Positions 9,621-19,701 of a stretch of 46,327 bases of DNA are shown in pieces (position 1 is the first letter of the stretch; each line of letters opens with the position of its first letter). The position numbers and the translations under genes are program-made. The DNA comes from Hennigella sp045598825 (GTDB lineage: Bacteria; Bacillota_I; Bacilli_A; Mycoplasmatales; Mycoplasmoidaceae): contig JAZRUX010000014.1 in NCBI GenBank assembly GCA_045598825.1, positions 1 through 46,327 of the forward strand, read 5' to 3'. The notes beneath the pieces were generated by a model. That model made no database searches. It worked only from the letters and a program-made list of their open reading frames with translations, and was not told where the DNA came from.

Positions 9621-10873
9621 GTTATTTTATTATGTTTATATCTTTTTGCTTGAATAGTCGATAATGCTATCAATGTACCCAAACCAAATAATGCTGGTAA
9701 GTATGATCCAAATATTCTTCAAACAAGAATTGCGTTGTCTACAACCGCTTTCACTATTGGTTTAGGATCCTCGATTGGTTGATCAATTGTAAACCCACCA
9801 ACCCTAGTCAAGAATGTTGAAAGGAAGAATTGTAGAGAACCTTCACCATTAGGTGCAATGAAATTTAAACGGTTAGCTGTAAATGTAACATTAGCACAGT
9901 TAAAAGTCATTCAGAAACTAAATGATGTGTTGTAAATGATTCCGTCTTGAACATAATTTTTTACGAAATAAAGTGATCAGTTAACAGCAAAATATAATAT
10001 TAACTCACTAAAAATTAGAATACCAAGAATTATTGCTGTTGATTTTCAATCCTTCATATATTCAATAAATTCACTTTTGAGAGTGGCTTTATCTTTGTAT
10101 TTCATTTTCACTTCAGCCTTAGTGTGATATTTCATATGAAGTTTTTTCTTTATTCAGTTAAAAACTGACGACAAACCGTAGTGAACATTCTTTGACATAT
10201 TCATCAAAAACATAAATGCTATTGAGAATGCATCGATAGTCATACCAGCGCATAAAAATATGAAAGATGATAATCCTTCAGGATTATTTAATAAGTTTTC
10301 ACGAAAGACTAAAATAACAATGAATGATGGTAGTGTAACAGTAAATTGAACAATTTGTCATAATAATGTGTTAGAAAATAATACACTTGTCGCTCTTGAC
10401 GTTGGAACACCCTTTGTTTTTAATCAAAAAATGAAATAGGGGTCACTAAACATTGGTGGGGTGGTTGCTCTCAAAAAAGCTATAGTAAAACCAAACAATC
10501 AATATTCTCATTGGGGAATATGATATCCTAATTTTTTAAGTCTTGGTCATACACCAGCATAAATAGAGAATGGAATTCAAATAAAATAAATCAATAAAAG
10601 TGTGAATCAGAGTGGCCCAAATTGTTCAGAAAATCCATGAGTGATAGAATCAATTAATGCAACAAAATCTATATTAAGAATGAATTTAATTGTAAGAACT
10701 AATAATGCAATAGATAGGACAAAAAACAAAATTAAAAAGAAAGTATTCTTTTTGGTAAAGAATGTTTTATTTTGAGCAGCCTTTACCTCAATTGATTTCT
10801 GATCAGCTACTTTTTCAATAGGTAAATTCTTTGATAAACCGGATGGTTTTTTATTACCTTTTCTTTTGCCCAT
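9605..10873 (-). CDS. LPG_synthase_TM/YbhN-like integral membrane protein
   Basis: A 422-residue membrane protein. A basic cytoplasmic N-terminus (about 50 residues) is followed by around eight hydrophobic segments. The layout resembles the lysylphosphatidylglycerol synthase transmembrane family (YbhN/UPF0104): a first helix ending before a FGPLW loop, a segment with RATTPP followed by SDPYFIFWL, a long cytoplasmic basic loop (KKKLHMKYHTKAEVKMKYKDK) and a late NFIAPNGEGSLQFF region, like the xxPGGxGxxE loop of the family. Members are lipid or glycolipid transferases or flippases. It overlaps glf by 16 bases, which favours a role in lipid-linked glycan export. The aminoacyl-transferase domain of MprF is absent. 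Confidence 0.75.
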
Positions 10874-10883
10874 AATGCTTTAG

Positions 10884-10889
10884 ATTATA
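10884..10889 (-). promoter_or_regulatory. Putative -10 box for the glf cluster
   Basis: TATAAT on the minus strand ends 10 bases before the ATG at 10873, leaving a leader of only a few bases and no clear ribosome binding site. It would allow the glycan genes to be transcribed apart from the parE-mtnN genes upstream. Confidence 0.4.
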
Positions 10890-10918
10890 TTTATAAATAA
10901 TTAATAATATATATTATT

Positions 10919-11602
10919 TTATCTAGAATAATATTCTAAAACCTTAAGACAGATTGATTCAATTTGTTTAGTTAGTGATTTAAAGTTAATATCGTATTGG
11001 TTTCTACTATTATTGTCAAAAGTAATATTGTCAGATACCAATTTTGCACAAAGAAAATCAACATTGCTATGTTTGCAAACTTGAGCAATAGCTGTTGCTT
11101 CCATATCAAAACCAACAACATCCTTGTCAGCTAAAGCTGGGAATAATTCAATGTTGTTTAATGCCACTATACTATCAGCGGTAGCAATTGTACCAACAAT
11201 TGGATTATCAACTAAAGATTTCAAGTAATTGATATATTCTTTCTTAACATCATACCGAAGAGGTTCTTCTGGTAATTGATTTAATTGATAATTAAAAGCA
11301 GTTAGATCTACGTCACTATATTGTAGACTATCAGCAATGATAGTAGATCCAGGCGTAACTGTTGTTTTACATGAACCACATAAACCAATGTTAAAAATCT
11401 TATCAACGCCAAAGTTAATAATCATATTTGTTGTTGTCATTGCCGCATTTGCTTTGCCTACACCACAAAAACAAGCAACAACTTGTTTGCCATTAATATT
11501 ACCTATGTAATATCTCACACCATTAAACTCAATAATCTTGGCTTGAATTGTTTTAACCAAGTTGCCAGTTTCTGATTTTTCTGCAGCAATTAAACCAATC
11601 AT
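10919..11602 (-). CDS. mtnN: 5'-methylthioadenosine/S-adenosylhomocysteine nucleosidase
   Basis: A 227-residue enzyme that cleaves adenine from methylthioadenosine, SAH and 5'-deoxyadenosine. It begins MIGLIAAEKSE (the Glu is the conserved general acid region), has FCGVGKANAA at about residue 45 and the GLCGSC phosphorylase-fold glycine motif at about 74. The VVGFDMEATAIAQV motif at about 163 binds the ribose hydroxyls, and LVSDNIT at about 188 carries the catalytic Asp. Its ATG overlaps the stop of the nadD/yqeK gene by one base (TAATG). It removes the SAH produced by methyltransferases such as TrmB. Confidence 0.94.
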   Translation of the reverse strand: MIGLIAAEKSETGNLVKTIQAKIIEFNGVRYYIGNINGKQVVACFCGVGKANAAMTTTNMIINFGVDKIFNIGLCGSCKTTVTPGSTIIADSLQYSDVDLTAFNYQLNQLPEEPLRYDVKKEYINYLKSLVDNPIVGTIATADSIVALNNIELFPALADKDVVGFDMEATAIAQVCKHSNVDFLCAKLVSDNITFDNNSRNQYDINFKSLTKQIESICLKVLEYYSR

Positions 11603-12636
11603 TAGTATTTTGCTCCATTTAATTTATATACAATCTGGAAGGCTTCTTCCAAATTTATTGTTGCAAGTTTTAATAGTTTTTCACGATCAGGAATGTCGGC
11701 TTCAGTTCGTTCTGGTTCTAGTTTGTCTGCCAAGAATAATGCCTTTGCAACCTTATTATCTGAATGAATATCTTTAAAGATAACATGGTTTTCAATTGCA
11801 TCTAAAACAACCTTGTCAGTAATACCAAAGTCTTTTGCAGCAACTCTTGCACCTGCTAGTCCATGAGCACAATGGTAAGTTGGGAACTTAATAAGTTCAT
11901 CATTAGAAATGATAGATCGTAATTCATAATCATTCATTCTTTTTGCAATATCGTGCAACAATGCCGCAGTTTGACATCTTAAGATATCATCATCAGTAAA
12001 TTTATTGCCTTGAGCAATTTTGATTATGGTATCTAATACTCTTAGAGTATGTTGATATCTTCTTTCACTCATATAAGGGGCAACTCTTGTTTGAATATAC
12101 AAACCTGTTTCACGAATATAATTAAAATTCTTTTCTCCAACTTCTTCCTTATTAAGACTAATTCTTAAGTCTGAGCTTGAACATTTAAATTCAGCATTAG
12201 GAAGAATGATATGTTTATCATCAATACGTGATATTGGTTTACCACCACGCTTGTAACAAATTATGGCACACAACTTATTGATTTCATCATAGTTATTTCA
12301 TGTTGTAATTAATTCATATTGGTCTTGACCAACTAAAAAGAAAAGTTCTGCTTCTGGGTTTTGTGTTGCTATTTCACGAATAATATCACATGTGTAAGTT
12401 AAACAATTTTTATTTTGATAAATTTCATAATGAACATTGTTTGCCATTAAATTATTAACCATTGTTACACGATAAGAGTATGGAGCTAAAGCACTAGCAT
12501 GTTTCCAAGGTGAAATCTTGTCAACACAAATTAGTGTTTTTTGTGGCGAAATAAATTCTATTGCTTTTTGCAATATGTGTAAATGTCCAACATGAGGAGG
12601 ATTAAAAGCTCCACCAAAAATTAGAATTTTATTCAT
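11602..12636 (-). CDS. nadD: Nicotinate-nucleotide adenylyltransferase fused to a YqeK-type HD hydrolase
   Basis: A 344-residue two-domain protein. Residues 1-190 are a NadD domain: ILIFGGAFNPPHVGHLHIL carries the nucleotidyltransferase GxFxPxHxGH motif, ISPWK and LFFLVGQDQY follow, and VAPYMSERRY ends the region. Residues about 195-344 are an HD domain like YqeK: RYQHTLRVLD, then AALLHDIAK with the metal-binding HD pair, AHGLAGA and ENHV. NadD makes NaAD from NaMN; free-standing YqeK hydrolyses diadenosine tetraphosphate symmetrically. The ATG at 12634-12636 is preferred because GGAAG lies 4 bases before it; an in-frame ATG 9 bases upstream is possible. Such fusions occur in other mollicutes, for example MG240 of M. 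genitalium. Confidence 0.92.
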
Positions 12637-12655
12637 CGCTTCCATATTATTAAAA

Positions 12656-13237
12656 TTATAAGAGTTTTACATCATTCTCAAAACTTTTAGTTCCGATCAA
12701 AAGATTGTTTCTTTCTAAACGCGAATAAATTCTCTTGTCTAAGAAATTAACTAATTTATTTGTTTTGTTTTTTTCTTGGTCTACTAATGGTAAAACTAAA
12801 ATAGATTTACAACCAATTCTATTGGCAGCTAAAATATCAATTACAAATTGATCACCCATCATTAGAGTTTCTTCTGGTTTAATTTTTAATTCTTTTAAAA
12901 GTCTTTTAATCTTATAAACCATAGGTTTAAGTGCAAATGAGATATAACCATCAGGGTTAATTCATTGGCAGAATCTTTCTACTCTAGCTCTTCTATTATT
13001 AGAAACAACATAAAACTTTATTCCCATCTTTTTCACATCATTAACAAACTTAATTGCAGTTTTTGTTGGGCGATATGTAAAGTGTGGTGCTAAAGTATTA
13101 TCAAGGTCAGAAATAAAAAGCTTTATCTTATTAATCTTTAATAAGAAAGGATCAAAATTCGCATAGCTTTTTAAAAAAATGCTAGGACGAAAATAATTTA
13201 ATAAAGTAAATTTATCTCGTTTTGTTTTTTTACTCAT
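12656..13237 (-). CDS. YqeG-family HAD-superfamily (IIIA) phosphatase
   Basis: A 193-residue protein of the YqeG family. HAD motif I is LFISDLDNTLAPH at about residue 42, motif II is YVVSNNRRARV at about 82, then a lysine-bearing FALKPMVYKI segment and motif IV MMGDQFVIDILAANRIG at about 125. The substrate of the family is not known; in Firmicutes it is a neighbour of yqeH/nadD/yqeK genes, as here. Its ATG overlaps the parC stop (ATGAGTAA), so translation is probably coupled. The N-terminal 40 residues are basic and aromatic. An upstream in-frame ATG exists within parC, but the coupled start is more plausible. Confidence 0.85.
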
Positions 13238-15653
13238 TTGCCTTATCACTATCTTTGATATTGCTAATTCAAATATTACAATCAGCAATTTCAGTACCAA
13301 CTGCATTTACTCGTTGGTCGTATGCAAGGTAGTTTAAACTACCTACAGTCATAAATTCTTTTGCTCCATTAACATCAACTTTAACTAATAAAGAATTAGC
13401 GGTTAAAGGAATAATCTTTAATACACTAAATGATTTATTGTTTGCAATATATGTGTTAACAGCTTTACCGATATTTGTCCGATTGCCAGCAGGAACTTGT
13501 GCTAAATCAATTCGTTTAACTTGCGTATTGGTTACAACTGCAATTTGATTTGTGCCTTCAACCAATAGGAATGCAGATGAAATAGCATCATCATCTTTTA
13601 ATCCCATAGCTTTAACACCTTTAGCTGACTTACTAACAAAAGGTATTTGATCAATAGAATAACTATTGATATAACCACGTTTAGAACAAATAACAATACG
13701 TTGTTGTTCGTTATCAATTGGGAAAACAGAAACAACTTTATCACCAACATCTAATTTTGCATAATTAATGGTGCTAGTACGTTTTGTAACAACATCTGAT
13801 AGTTCAATTCGCTTAATTAAACCAGATTGTGTTACAACAATAACTTGTTGTTTGTTAACAGCCTGCTTATAATCAGCATTCATTGCTGCAACAACTTTTG
13901 CATCCGCAGCAGATGAAATCAAATTGTTAATGTGAGTTCCAACTTCTTTAAACTTACATTCTGGAATCTTGCTATTTGGAATAACAGCACATTCACCATT
14001 TTCTAAGAATAATAATGAACGGTCACGTAAATTACCAACATATTCAGTAATGATAATATCATTGCCTTTTGTGAAGTTATCTTTTGGGTCATTAGCTAGT
14101 AGAATACGGTTACTGAATGATTTCATATAACCACCAGCAGTAAATGCAAAGATTCTATTCTTGTCTTGAATTAGGTCTAATTCATCAATAACAACTGGAG
14201 TCTCATCATAAGAAAGTTTTGATTTTCTTTCTTGTGGATATATTTTTTTAAATTCACGTAGTTTAGTTTTAAGAAATAGTAATCTTGCATCTTTTGACTT
14301 AACTAAGTTTTCTAATGTTGCAATTGACATATTTAAATCATCAAGTTCTTTCTTTAGAGCTTCAACATCAGTATTTGTTAAACGATATAATCGTAGATTA
14401 ACAATCGCATCAGCTTGTGGTTGAGTAAAGCCAAATCTTGTTACAAGACCATTAACTGCTTCTTGTTTATCTTTTGCTCGTCTAATACAAGCCACAACAT
14501 CATCAATAATTAAAATTGCCTTAATTAAACCTTGAACAATTTCACGACGTGTTTTAGATTTATCTAAATCATATTCAGCAGTTTTTAAAATAATATTTTC
14601 TGCATGATCAATAAATGATTGTAAGAAAGTAAAGATGTCAAGTAAGACTGGCTTACGATCTTTAATTGCAATCATATTAAAGTTAAAGCTTGTTTGTAAT
14701 TTTGTGTTTTTGTATAAATAGTTTTTGATGAAATCAAAGTTTGCATGAGTCTTAGTTTCAAGAACAATGTAAACACCATTGGCATCAGATTCATCACGCA
14801 CTTCATTAATACATAGTGCTGCTGTTTTTTCTTTTGCTAAATCTATTTGTTTAATAATGTCTGATTTATTTGTCTCAAAAGGAATTGATGTTATAACAAT
14901 TTGCTTATTGTTAATTTTTTTCATTTCGCCAGCAATAAGGATTTTGCCTTTACCTGTTTTATATGCTTGTGTAATACCATCTAAACCAGAAATAACACCA
15001 GCTGTTGGAAAATCTGGAGCTGGCATAAGATTTGTAATCTTATCAATTCGGCAATTAGGGAAATCAATCTTAGCAATAATTGCATTAACAACTTCAGATG
15101 GATTAAAAGGTGGAATATTAGTTGCATATCCAGCTGCAATACCATTTGATCCGTTAATTAATAAGTTAGGGAACAGTGTTGGTAAAACTGTTGGTTCTTG
15201 TTCAGATCCATCAAAGTTAGGAATAAAGGGAACAGTGTTCTTCTTAATTCCTTCTGCCATCATTTCGCCAAATGCCGATAAACGACATTCTGTATAACGC
15301 ATTGCTGCAGGTCCATCACCGTCAATTGAACCTTTATTACCATGCATGTCTAAAAGACATATGTTGTTTTTTCACTCTTGACTTAAACGTACCATTGCCT
15401 CATAAATTGAGCTATCACCGTGTGGGTGGTACTTACCAATTACTTCACCAACAGTTCTTGCTGATTTCTTGTGTGGCAATGTATGAAGTAAATTTAAATC
15501 GTTCATTGCGTAGATAATTCTACGCTGAACTGGTTTTAAACCATCTCTTACATCTGGCAATGCACGATCTTGAATGATATATTTGGCATAAGCACCAAAT
15601 GATTCACTCATGATATTTTCTATCGGAATATTTTTATTGTTTTCGTTAGCCAT
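13230..15653 (-). CDS. parC: DNA topoisomerase IV subunit A
   Basis: An 807-residue subunit that breaks and rejoins DNA in decatenation. The N-terminus has YIIQDRALPDVRDGLKPVQR and GKYHPHGDSSIYEAM (the quinolone-resistance region), and the catalytic Tyr is in PAAMRYTECRLS at about residue 119. ParC rather than GyrA is chosen because of the NFDGSEQEPTVLP and NGSNGIAAGYATNIPP motifs (GyrA normally has GMATNIPPHN) and because the C-terminal domain lacks a clear GyrA box QxRxGKG. A GAGG ribosome binding site lies within the last codons of parE, 3 bases after its stop. Two in-frame UGA codons are present. Confidence 0.93.
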
Positions 15654-15656
15654 AAA

Positions 15657-17558
15657 TTATTCCTCCAAATCGAATGAAATGTTTTCATCGATTCATGTTT
15701 TTCTTAATGAAGCATTGTCACCCATTAAAGTTGAAATTCTTCGTTCAGCTAAAGCTGCATCTTCAATAGTAACCTTGATCATCTTACGATTTTCTTTTGC
15801 CATAGTTGTCTCTTTAAGTTGATCAGCATTCATTTCACCAAGACCTTTATATCGTTGAATTTCACATACACCAAACTTGTTTTTTAATTCTTCAAGTTCC
15901 TGTTCATTTCATGCATAGGCAAATTCTTTATTACTTTTCTTTGTTACTTTATACAAAGGTGCTAAAGCAATATATACATGTCCGTTTTCAATTAATTTTC
16001 TCATAAAACGATAGAAGAATGTTAATAATAGAATTCGTATGTGACTACCATCAACATCGGCATCAGTCATGATTACCACTTTGTGGTATCTTAATGATTC
16101 TTCATTGTAGTCTTCATTAATACCAGCACCTAAAGCTAAAATAATTGTTGATATTTCTTCATTATTTAATAAGTCAGATAACTTAGCTTTTTCAACGTTT
16201 AGGATCTTTCCACGTAGTGGTAAGATTGCTTGATGCTTTTTATCACGAGCTAGTTTAGCTGAGCCACCAGCTGAATCACCTTCAACTAAAAAGATTTCAT
16301 TTAGTTTAGCTTCTTTTGATTGAGCAGGAACTAATTTTCCTGAAAGGAATGTGGCTTTGTTTTCTTTGTTTTTTAATTTTTTAATATCTTCTCTTGCTTT
16401 TCTAGCAGCAACTCTTGCATCTCTAGCAGTAAGAGCTTTGTTAATAATTTTTGTTGCAAAAGCTTTGTTTTCTTCTAGTCAGAAACCAAATTGTTCGCTA
16501 AACACTTGTTTAACTGCTGCATAAGCTTCTTGTGTAAACAATTTGTTTTTTGTCTGTCCTTCATAGGCAACTAATGCTTCAGGTACTAAAACAGTAACTA
16601 ATGCAGTTAGACCTTCACGAACATCAGAACCTTCAAAGTTTTTATCCTTTTCTTTTAAAAGACCATTTTTTCTTGCATATATGTTAATTGTTTCAGTTAA
16701 AGCGGTTTTGAAAGCAGTTTCATGGCTACCACCTTCTTTTGTTTTGACAGAGTTTGCAAAAGAGATGATTGTTTCTGATGAATCAGTAACATATTGCAAA
16801 GCAATGTCAACAGAAATCTTATTATTTTCGCCTTTGAATTGAGCGGCTTTATGAATTGGTGTTTTTGTTTCGTTGATGTAATCAACATATTCAACAATAC
16901 CATTGTTAGCAACAAATTCATCTTCTGTTTTATTAATTTCATCTTTGAAAACAACTTTTAAACCTTTAAATAAGTAAGTCGCTTCTCTGACTCTTTCTTT
17001 AATTAAAGAAGGATTAAATTCTACTGTTTTAAAAATAGTATCATCAGGTTTAAAATGAACCTTTGTACCAGTTTGGTTGGTTGTCCCAACCTCTTTTAGA
17101 GGTTGATCAATCTTACCGCCATTAATATATTTAGATTCTCAAATCTTTCTTGAACGGTAAACTGTAACATTACATCAACGGCTTAATGCATTTACAACAG
17201 ACGAACCAACACCGTGTAAACCACCAGCTGAGTGATAAGCAGAATCATCAAACTTACCTCCAGCATGTAGTGTTGTAAAAACAGTATCAACGGTTGATAA
17301 TTTAGTAGTTTCGTTCTTACCGGTAGGAATACCCCTACCGTTATCTTGAATTGAGATTGAACCATCTTTCTTAAGGATGATAGTGATTAGGTCGGCTCCT
17401 CCACCTAGAACTTCATCGACAGCATTGTCAAATATTTCCCAAACTAGGTGATGTAAGCCATAAACATCGGTGGAACCGATGTACATACCCGGTCTTTTTC
17501 TAACCGGCTCAAGGCCTTCTAGTACCTTGATGTTGGCATCAGTATATTTATTAATCAT
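15657..17558 (-). CDS. parE: DNA topoisomerase IV subunit B
   Basis: A 633-residue ATPase subunit. The GHKL ATP-binding motifs are visible: GLEPVRKRPGMYIGST near the start, EIFDNAVDE (Asn and Glu of motif N) at about residue 42, IQDNGRGIP at about 70, and GGLHGVGSSVVNALS at about 112. The TOPRIM motifs are FLVEGDSAGGSAK at about 430 and VIMTDADVDGSHI at about 505, with RYKGLGEM after them. The LSTVDTVFTTLHAGGKFD stretch is typical of ParE. It heads the long minus-strand run, diverges from pncB, and its -10 box is 8 bases before the ATG with no visible ribosome binding site. Confidence 0.94.
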
Positions 17559-17563
17559 ATAAG

Positions 17564-17590
17564 TTAATTATAAATTGAATTTATAATTAA
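17564..17590. repeat. 27-bp perfect palindrome with embedded divergent -10 boxes
   Basis: Thirteen-base arms (TTAATTATAAATT and its complement) flank a central G at 17577. It lies between the divergent parE (start 17558) and pncB (start 17608). Each arm contains a TATAAT: minus strand 17572-17567, plus strand 17582-17587. The minus-strand box is 8 bases from the parE ATG. A further plus-strand TATAAT at 17595-17600 lies 7 bases before the pncB ATG. The arrangement suggests a shared bidirectional promoter or operator. Confidence 0.6.
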
Positions 17591-17607
17591 ATAATATAAT
17601 TATTTGT

Positions 17608-18648
17608 ATGAAAACGATTCGAGAAATGAAGAAAATCTTGCGCAGTCATTACACTGCTCTATATCTATCTAAAACTAAAAAAATTTTAGATACTAATAAA
17701 GTAAAAAACATTTCAATAATGAGATTTACTCATTTTAATAAAGAACCGGTTTATGTTTGTGGAATTGAACACTGCGTTCAATTCCTTAAAAAGTTAAAGG
17801 GACATTTTAAGGTATATGGAGTTAAAGATGGTGATCTAGTAGAAGCTGGTAAACCAATTTTAGTAATTGAAGGTGATTATTCTAAAGTTGCTGAATATGA
17901 ATCAGTAATTGATGGTATCTTAGCTAGAGAATCATCAGTTTGCAATCATGTTAAGAAAATATTGAAGGTTATCAAACCTTCACAATTAATTTATATGGGT
18001 GACCGTGGTGATTTATATTTAGCACAACCATATGATGGTTATGCTGCTTGAATTGCGGGAATGAAGATTTTTACAACAAAAGCTCATGTTGAGCTTATTG
18101 ATGATTTATCAGGAGTTAAAGTTGTTGGAACAATGCCCCATGCTCTTATTCAACAATTTGATGGAAATTTAAATAAAGCTCTTTGAGCTTACCATAAAAC
18201 TTTTCCAAGCGAAAAGCTTTCAGCTTTAATCGATTATCACAATAATGTGGTAAATGAGATTAAAAAACTTGACCCTAAGTTAAGACCATTTATCAATTCT
18301 ATAAGAATTGATACTTCAGTTCGAATGCGTGATAAATCATTGCCAGAGAAACCAGAAAATTATGGTGTGTGCAAACTTTTAGTTTGCAATGCAAGAAAAA
18401 CTTTAGACAAATTAGGTATGAATCACACAAAAATTATTGTTTCAAGTGGTTTTGATTTAGAAAAAATCAAAGACTTTGAAAAATCTCATACTCCAGTTGA
18501 TTCTTATGGCGTTGGTGGATCAATTCTTAAAGTTGATGTAAATGTCACTGGTGACCTTGTATATTTAAATAACAAACCTGAAGCAAAAACAGGTCGCTTA
18601 GTCAAAATTGATCACAAAGATCTAAATAAATTAAATATATATATTTAA
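17608..18648 (+). CDS. pncB: Nicotinate phosphoribosyltransferase
   Basis: A 346-residue enzyme joining nicotinate to PRPP to make nicotinate mononucleotide, the first step of NAD salvage. It shows the type II PRTase layout: an N-terminal segment with VYVCGIEHCVQFL, a GDLVEAGKPILVIEGDY barrel-sandwich segment at about residue 90, DGILARESSVCNHV at about 108, RGDLYLAQPYDGYAAWIAG at about 133, IRIDTSVRMRD at about 231, IIVSSGFDLEKI at about 275 and VDSYGVGGSIL at about 298, which is diagnostic. The product is used by the NadD domain encoded at 11602-12636. Two UGA codons encode Trp. No Shine-Dalgarno sequence precedes the ATG, consistent with a leaderless transcript. Confidence 0.92.
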
Positions 18649-18705
18649 TAAAAAATATATTAATTTTTTCGCGTAAATCTAATATATAAACTAAATATAT
18701 TATTT

Positions 18706-19701
18706 ATGTCAAGTCAAGAATTTAAAACAACTGTGATTTCATATGATGCCCGAGAAAACCAAACTCAGGCTAAACCAATGGACTTTCAGTCTGATGTTGG
18801 AAAACCTACAATTCAACAAGTAATGTTCAACATCACAACGAAAGTACCACACGTTAGTGAAACACTACCTACACTTAAAGTTGAAAATATCCAACCAACA
18901 AAAAAGATAGATCTTAGATCGGTTGAAGCAATTAACCCTCAAGCAAAAGCAATTCCTAAATTTTATATGCGTGAATATAAACGTTCAGGACGTATTGCTA
19001 TTATGTGAGGAATAATTACTGCAGTTTGCTTAGCATTAGAAATCTGAGCATTAGTAGCAATTATTCAAAATATAGGTGTTAATAATTGAACTGCCTTGAC
19101 TTTAATTCCACCAATTTCATTGTGTATTGGCTTTTTAGTTGTTTATATCAATAACTGAATTAACTTCCGCAATGAAGCACGGAATGTTGACTTCACCCAA
19201 GGAAAGATTCCTACACTCAGTGTAATGAAGTTATATAAACGTTTAAAAACTGCACACATAAACATTAACTGATTCTGCGGACTTACATATCTTTTAGGCG
19301 GTCTAACAATCTTATGTTCATACATTACTGGTTGATGATTAACTGGTAAAGGACAATGAGGAAACTTAGATCCAGCATTATTTGAAAGTGGTCCTGCATT
19401 ACTAATTACTGTTATTCTTTCTATAATTGCCATTATTGTTTCATTCATAGTTCATATTGTATTGTTAGTTACTAACTATACAAGGGCTGCTAAGATTGAC
19501 AACTTCTATTCAGTTCAAATTGTTTCTGATGATGAATTAACTGCATTAAAGAAAAAGAAAAACCGCCGTGATATGATTATCTTCTTAGCGATTGTTGGAA
19601 CACTAGTTTTAATTGGATTATTAATCTATCGATTAGTAAAATCAAGAAAAGTAAATAACACTGTTACTATCAATAATGGTCCATCAGTTACTGCTGGTTA
19701 A
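18706..19701 (+). CDS. Membrane protein with long polar N-terminus, possibly MSC_0882-like
   Basis: A 331-residue protein. Residues 1-95 are polar, rich in Gln, Pro, Thr and Lys, with no signal peptide, and probably disordered and cytoplasmic. Hydrophobic segments follow at about 98-122 (WGIITAVCLALEIWALVAII), 128-148, 180-205, 222-250 and 282-300. The chain ends with a short polar tail. The plan, five helices after a long N-terminal tail, resembles the mycoplasma family called MSC_0882 membrane proteins, of unknown function; this match is from memory of the general layout and is tentative. It follows pncB by 57 AT-rich bases and has no clear ribosome binding site. Its 3' end overlaps the end of rpe on the other strand. 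Confidence 0.7.

Noticed and set aside
11602..12636. nadD and yqeK as two genes
   Set aside because: The only apparent stop between them is UGA at 12298-12300; the frame is continuous and the fusion exists in other mollicutes.
14779..15297. Long plus-strand open frames opposite parC (14779-15297 and 15272-15517)
   Set aside because: They are antisense to a well-conserved ParC reading frame, lack ribosome binding sites and show no protein family; they arise from codon bias on the other strand.
13230..17558. Assignment as gyrA and gyrB
   Set aside because: The motifs NGSNGIAAGYATNIPP and NFDGSEQEP in subunit A, and the ParE-type LSTVDTVFTTLHAGGKFD in subunit B, favour topoisomerase IV, and no GyrA-box is seen. 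Gyrase must be elsewhere; a full comparison would be needed for certainty.
18649..18705. Terminator or second promoter palindrome between pncB and the membrane protein
   Set aside because: AAAAATAT...ATTTTT pairing is weak and purely A/T; TATATT boxes exist by chance in such DNA. No claim can be supported.
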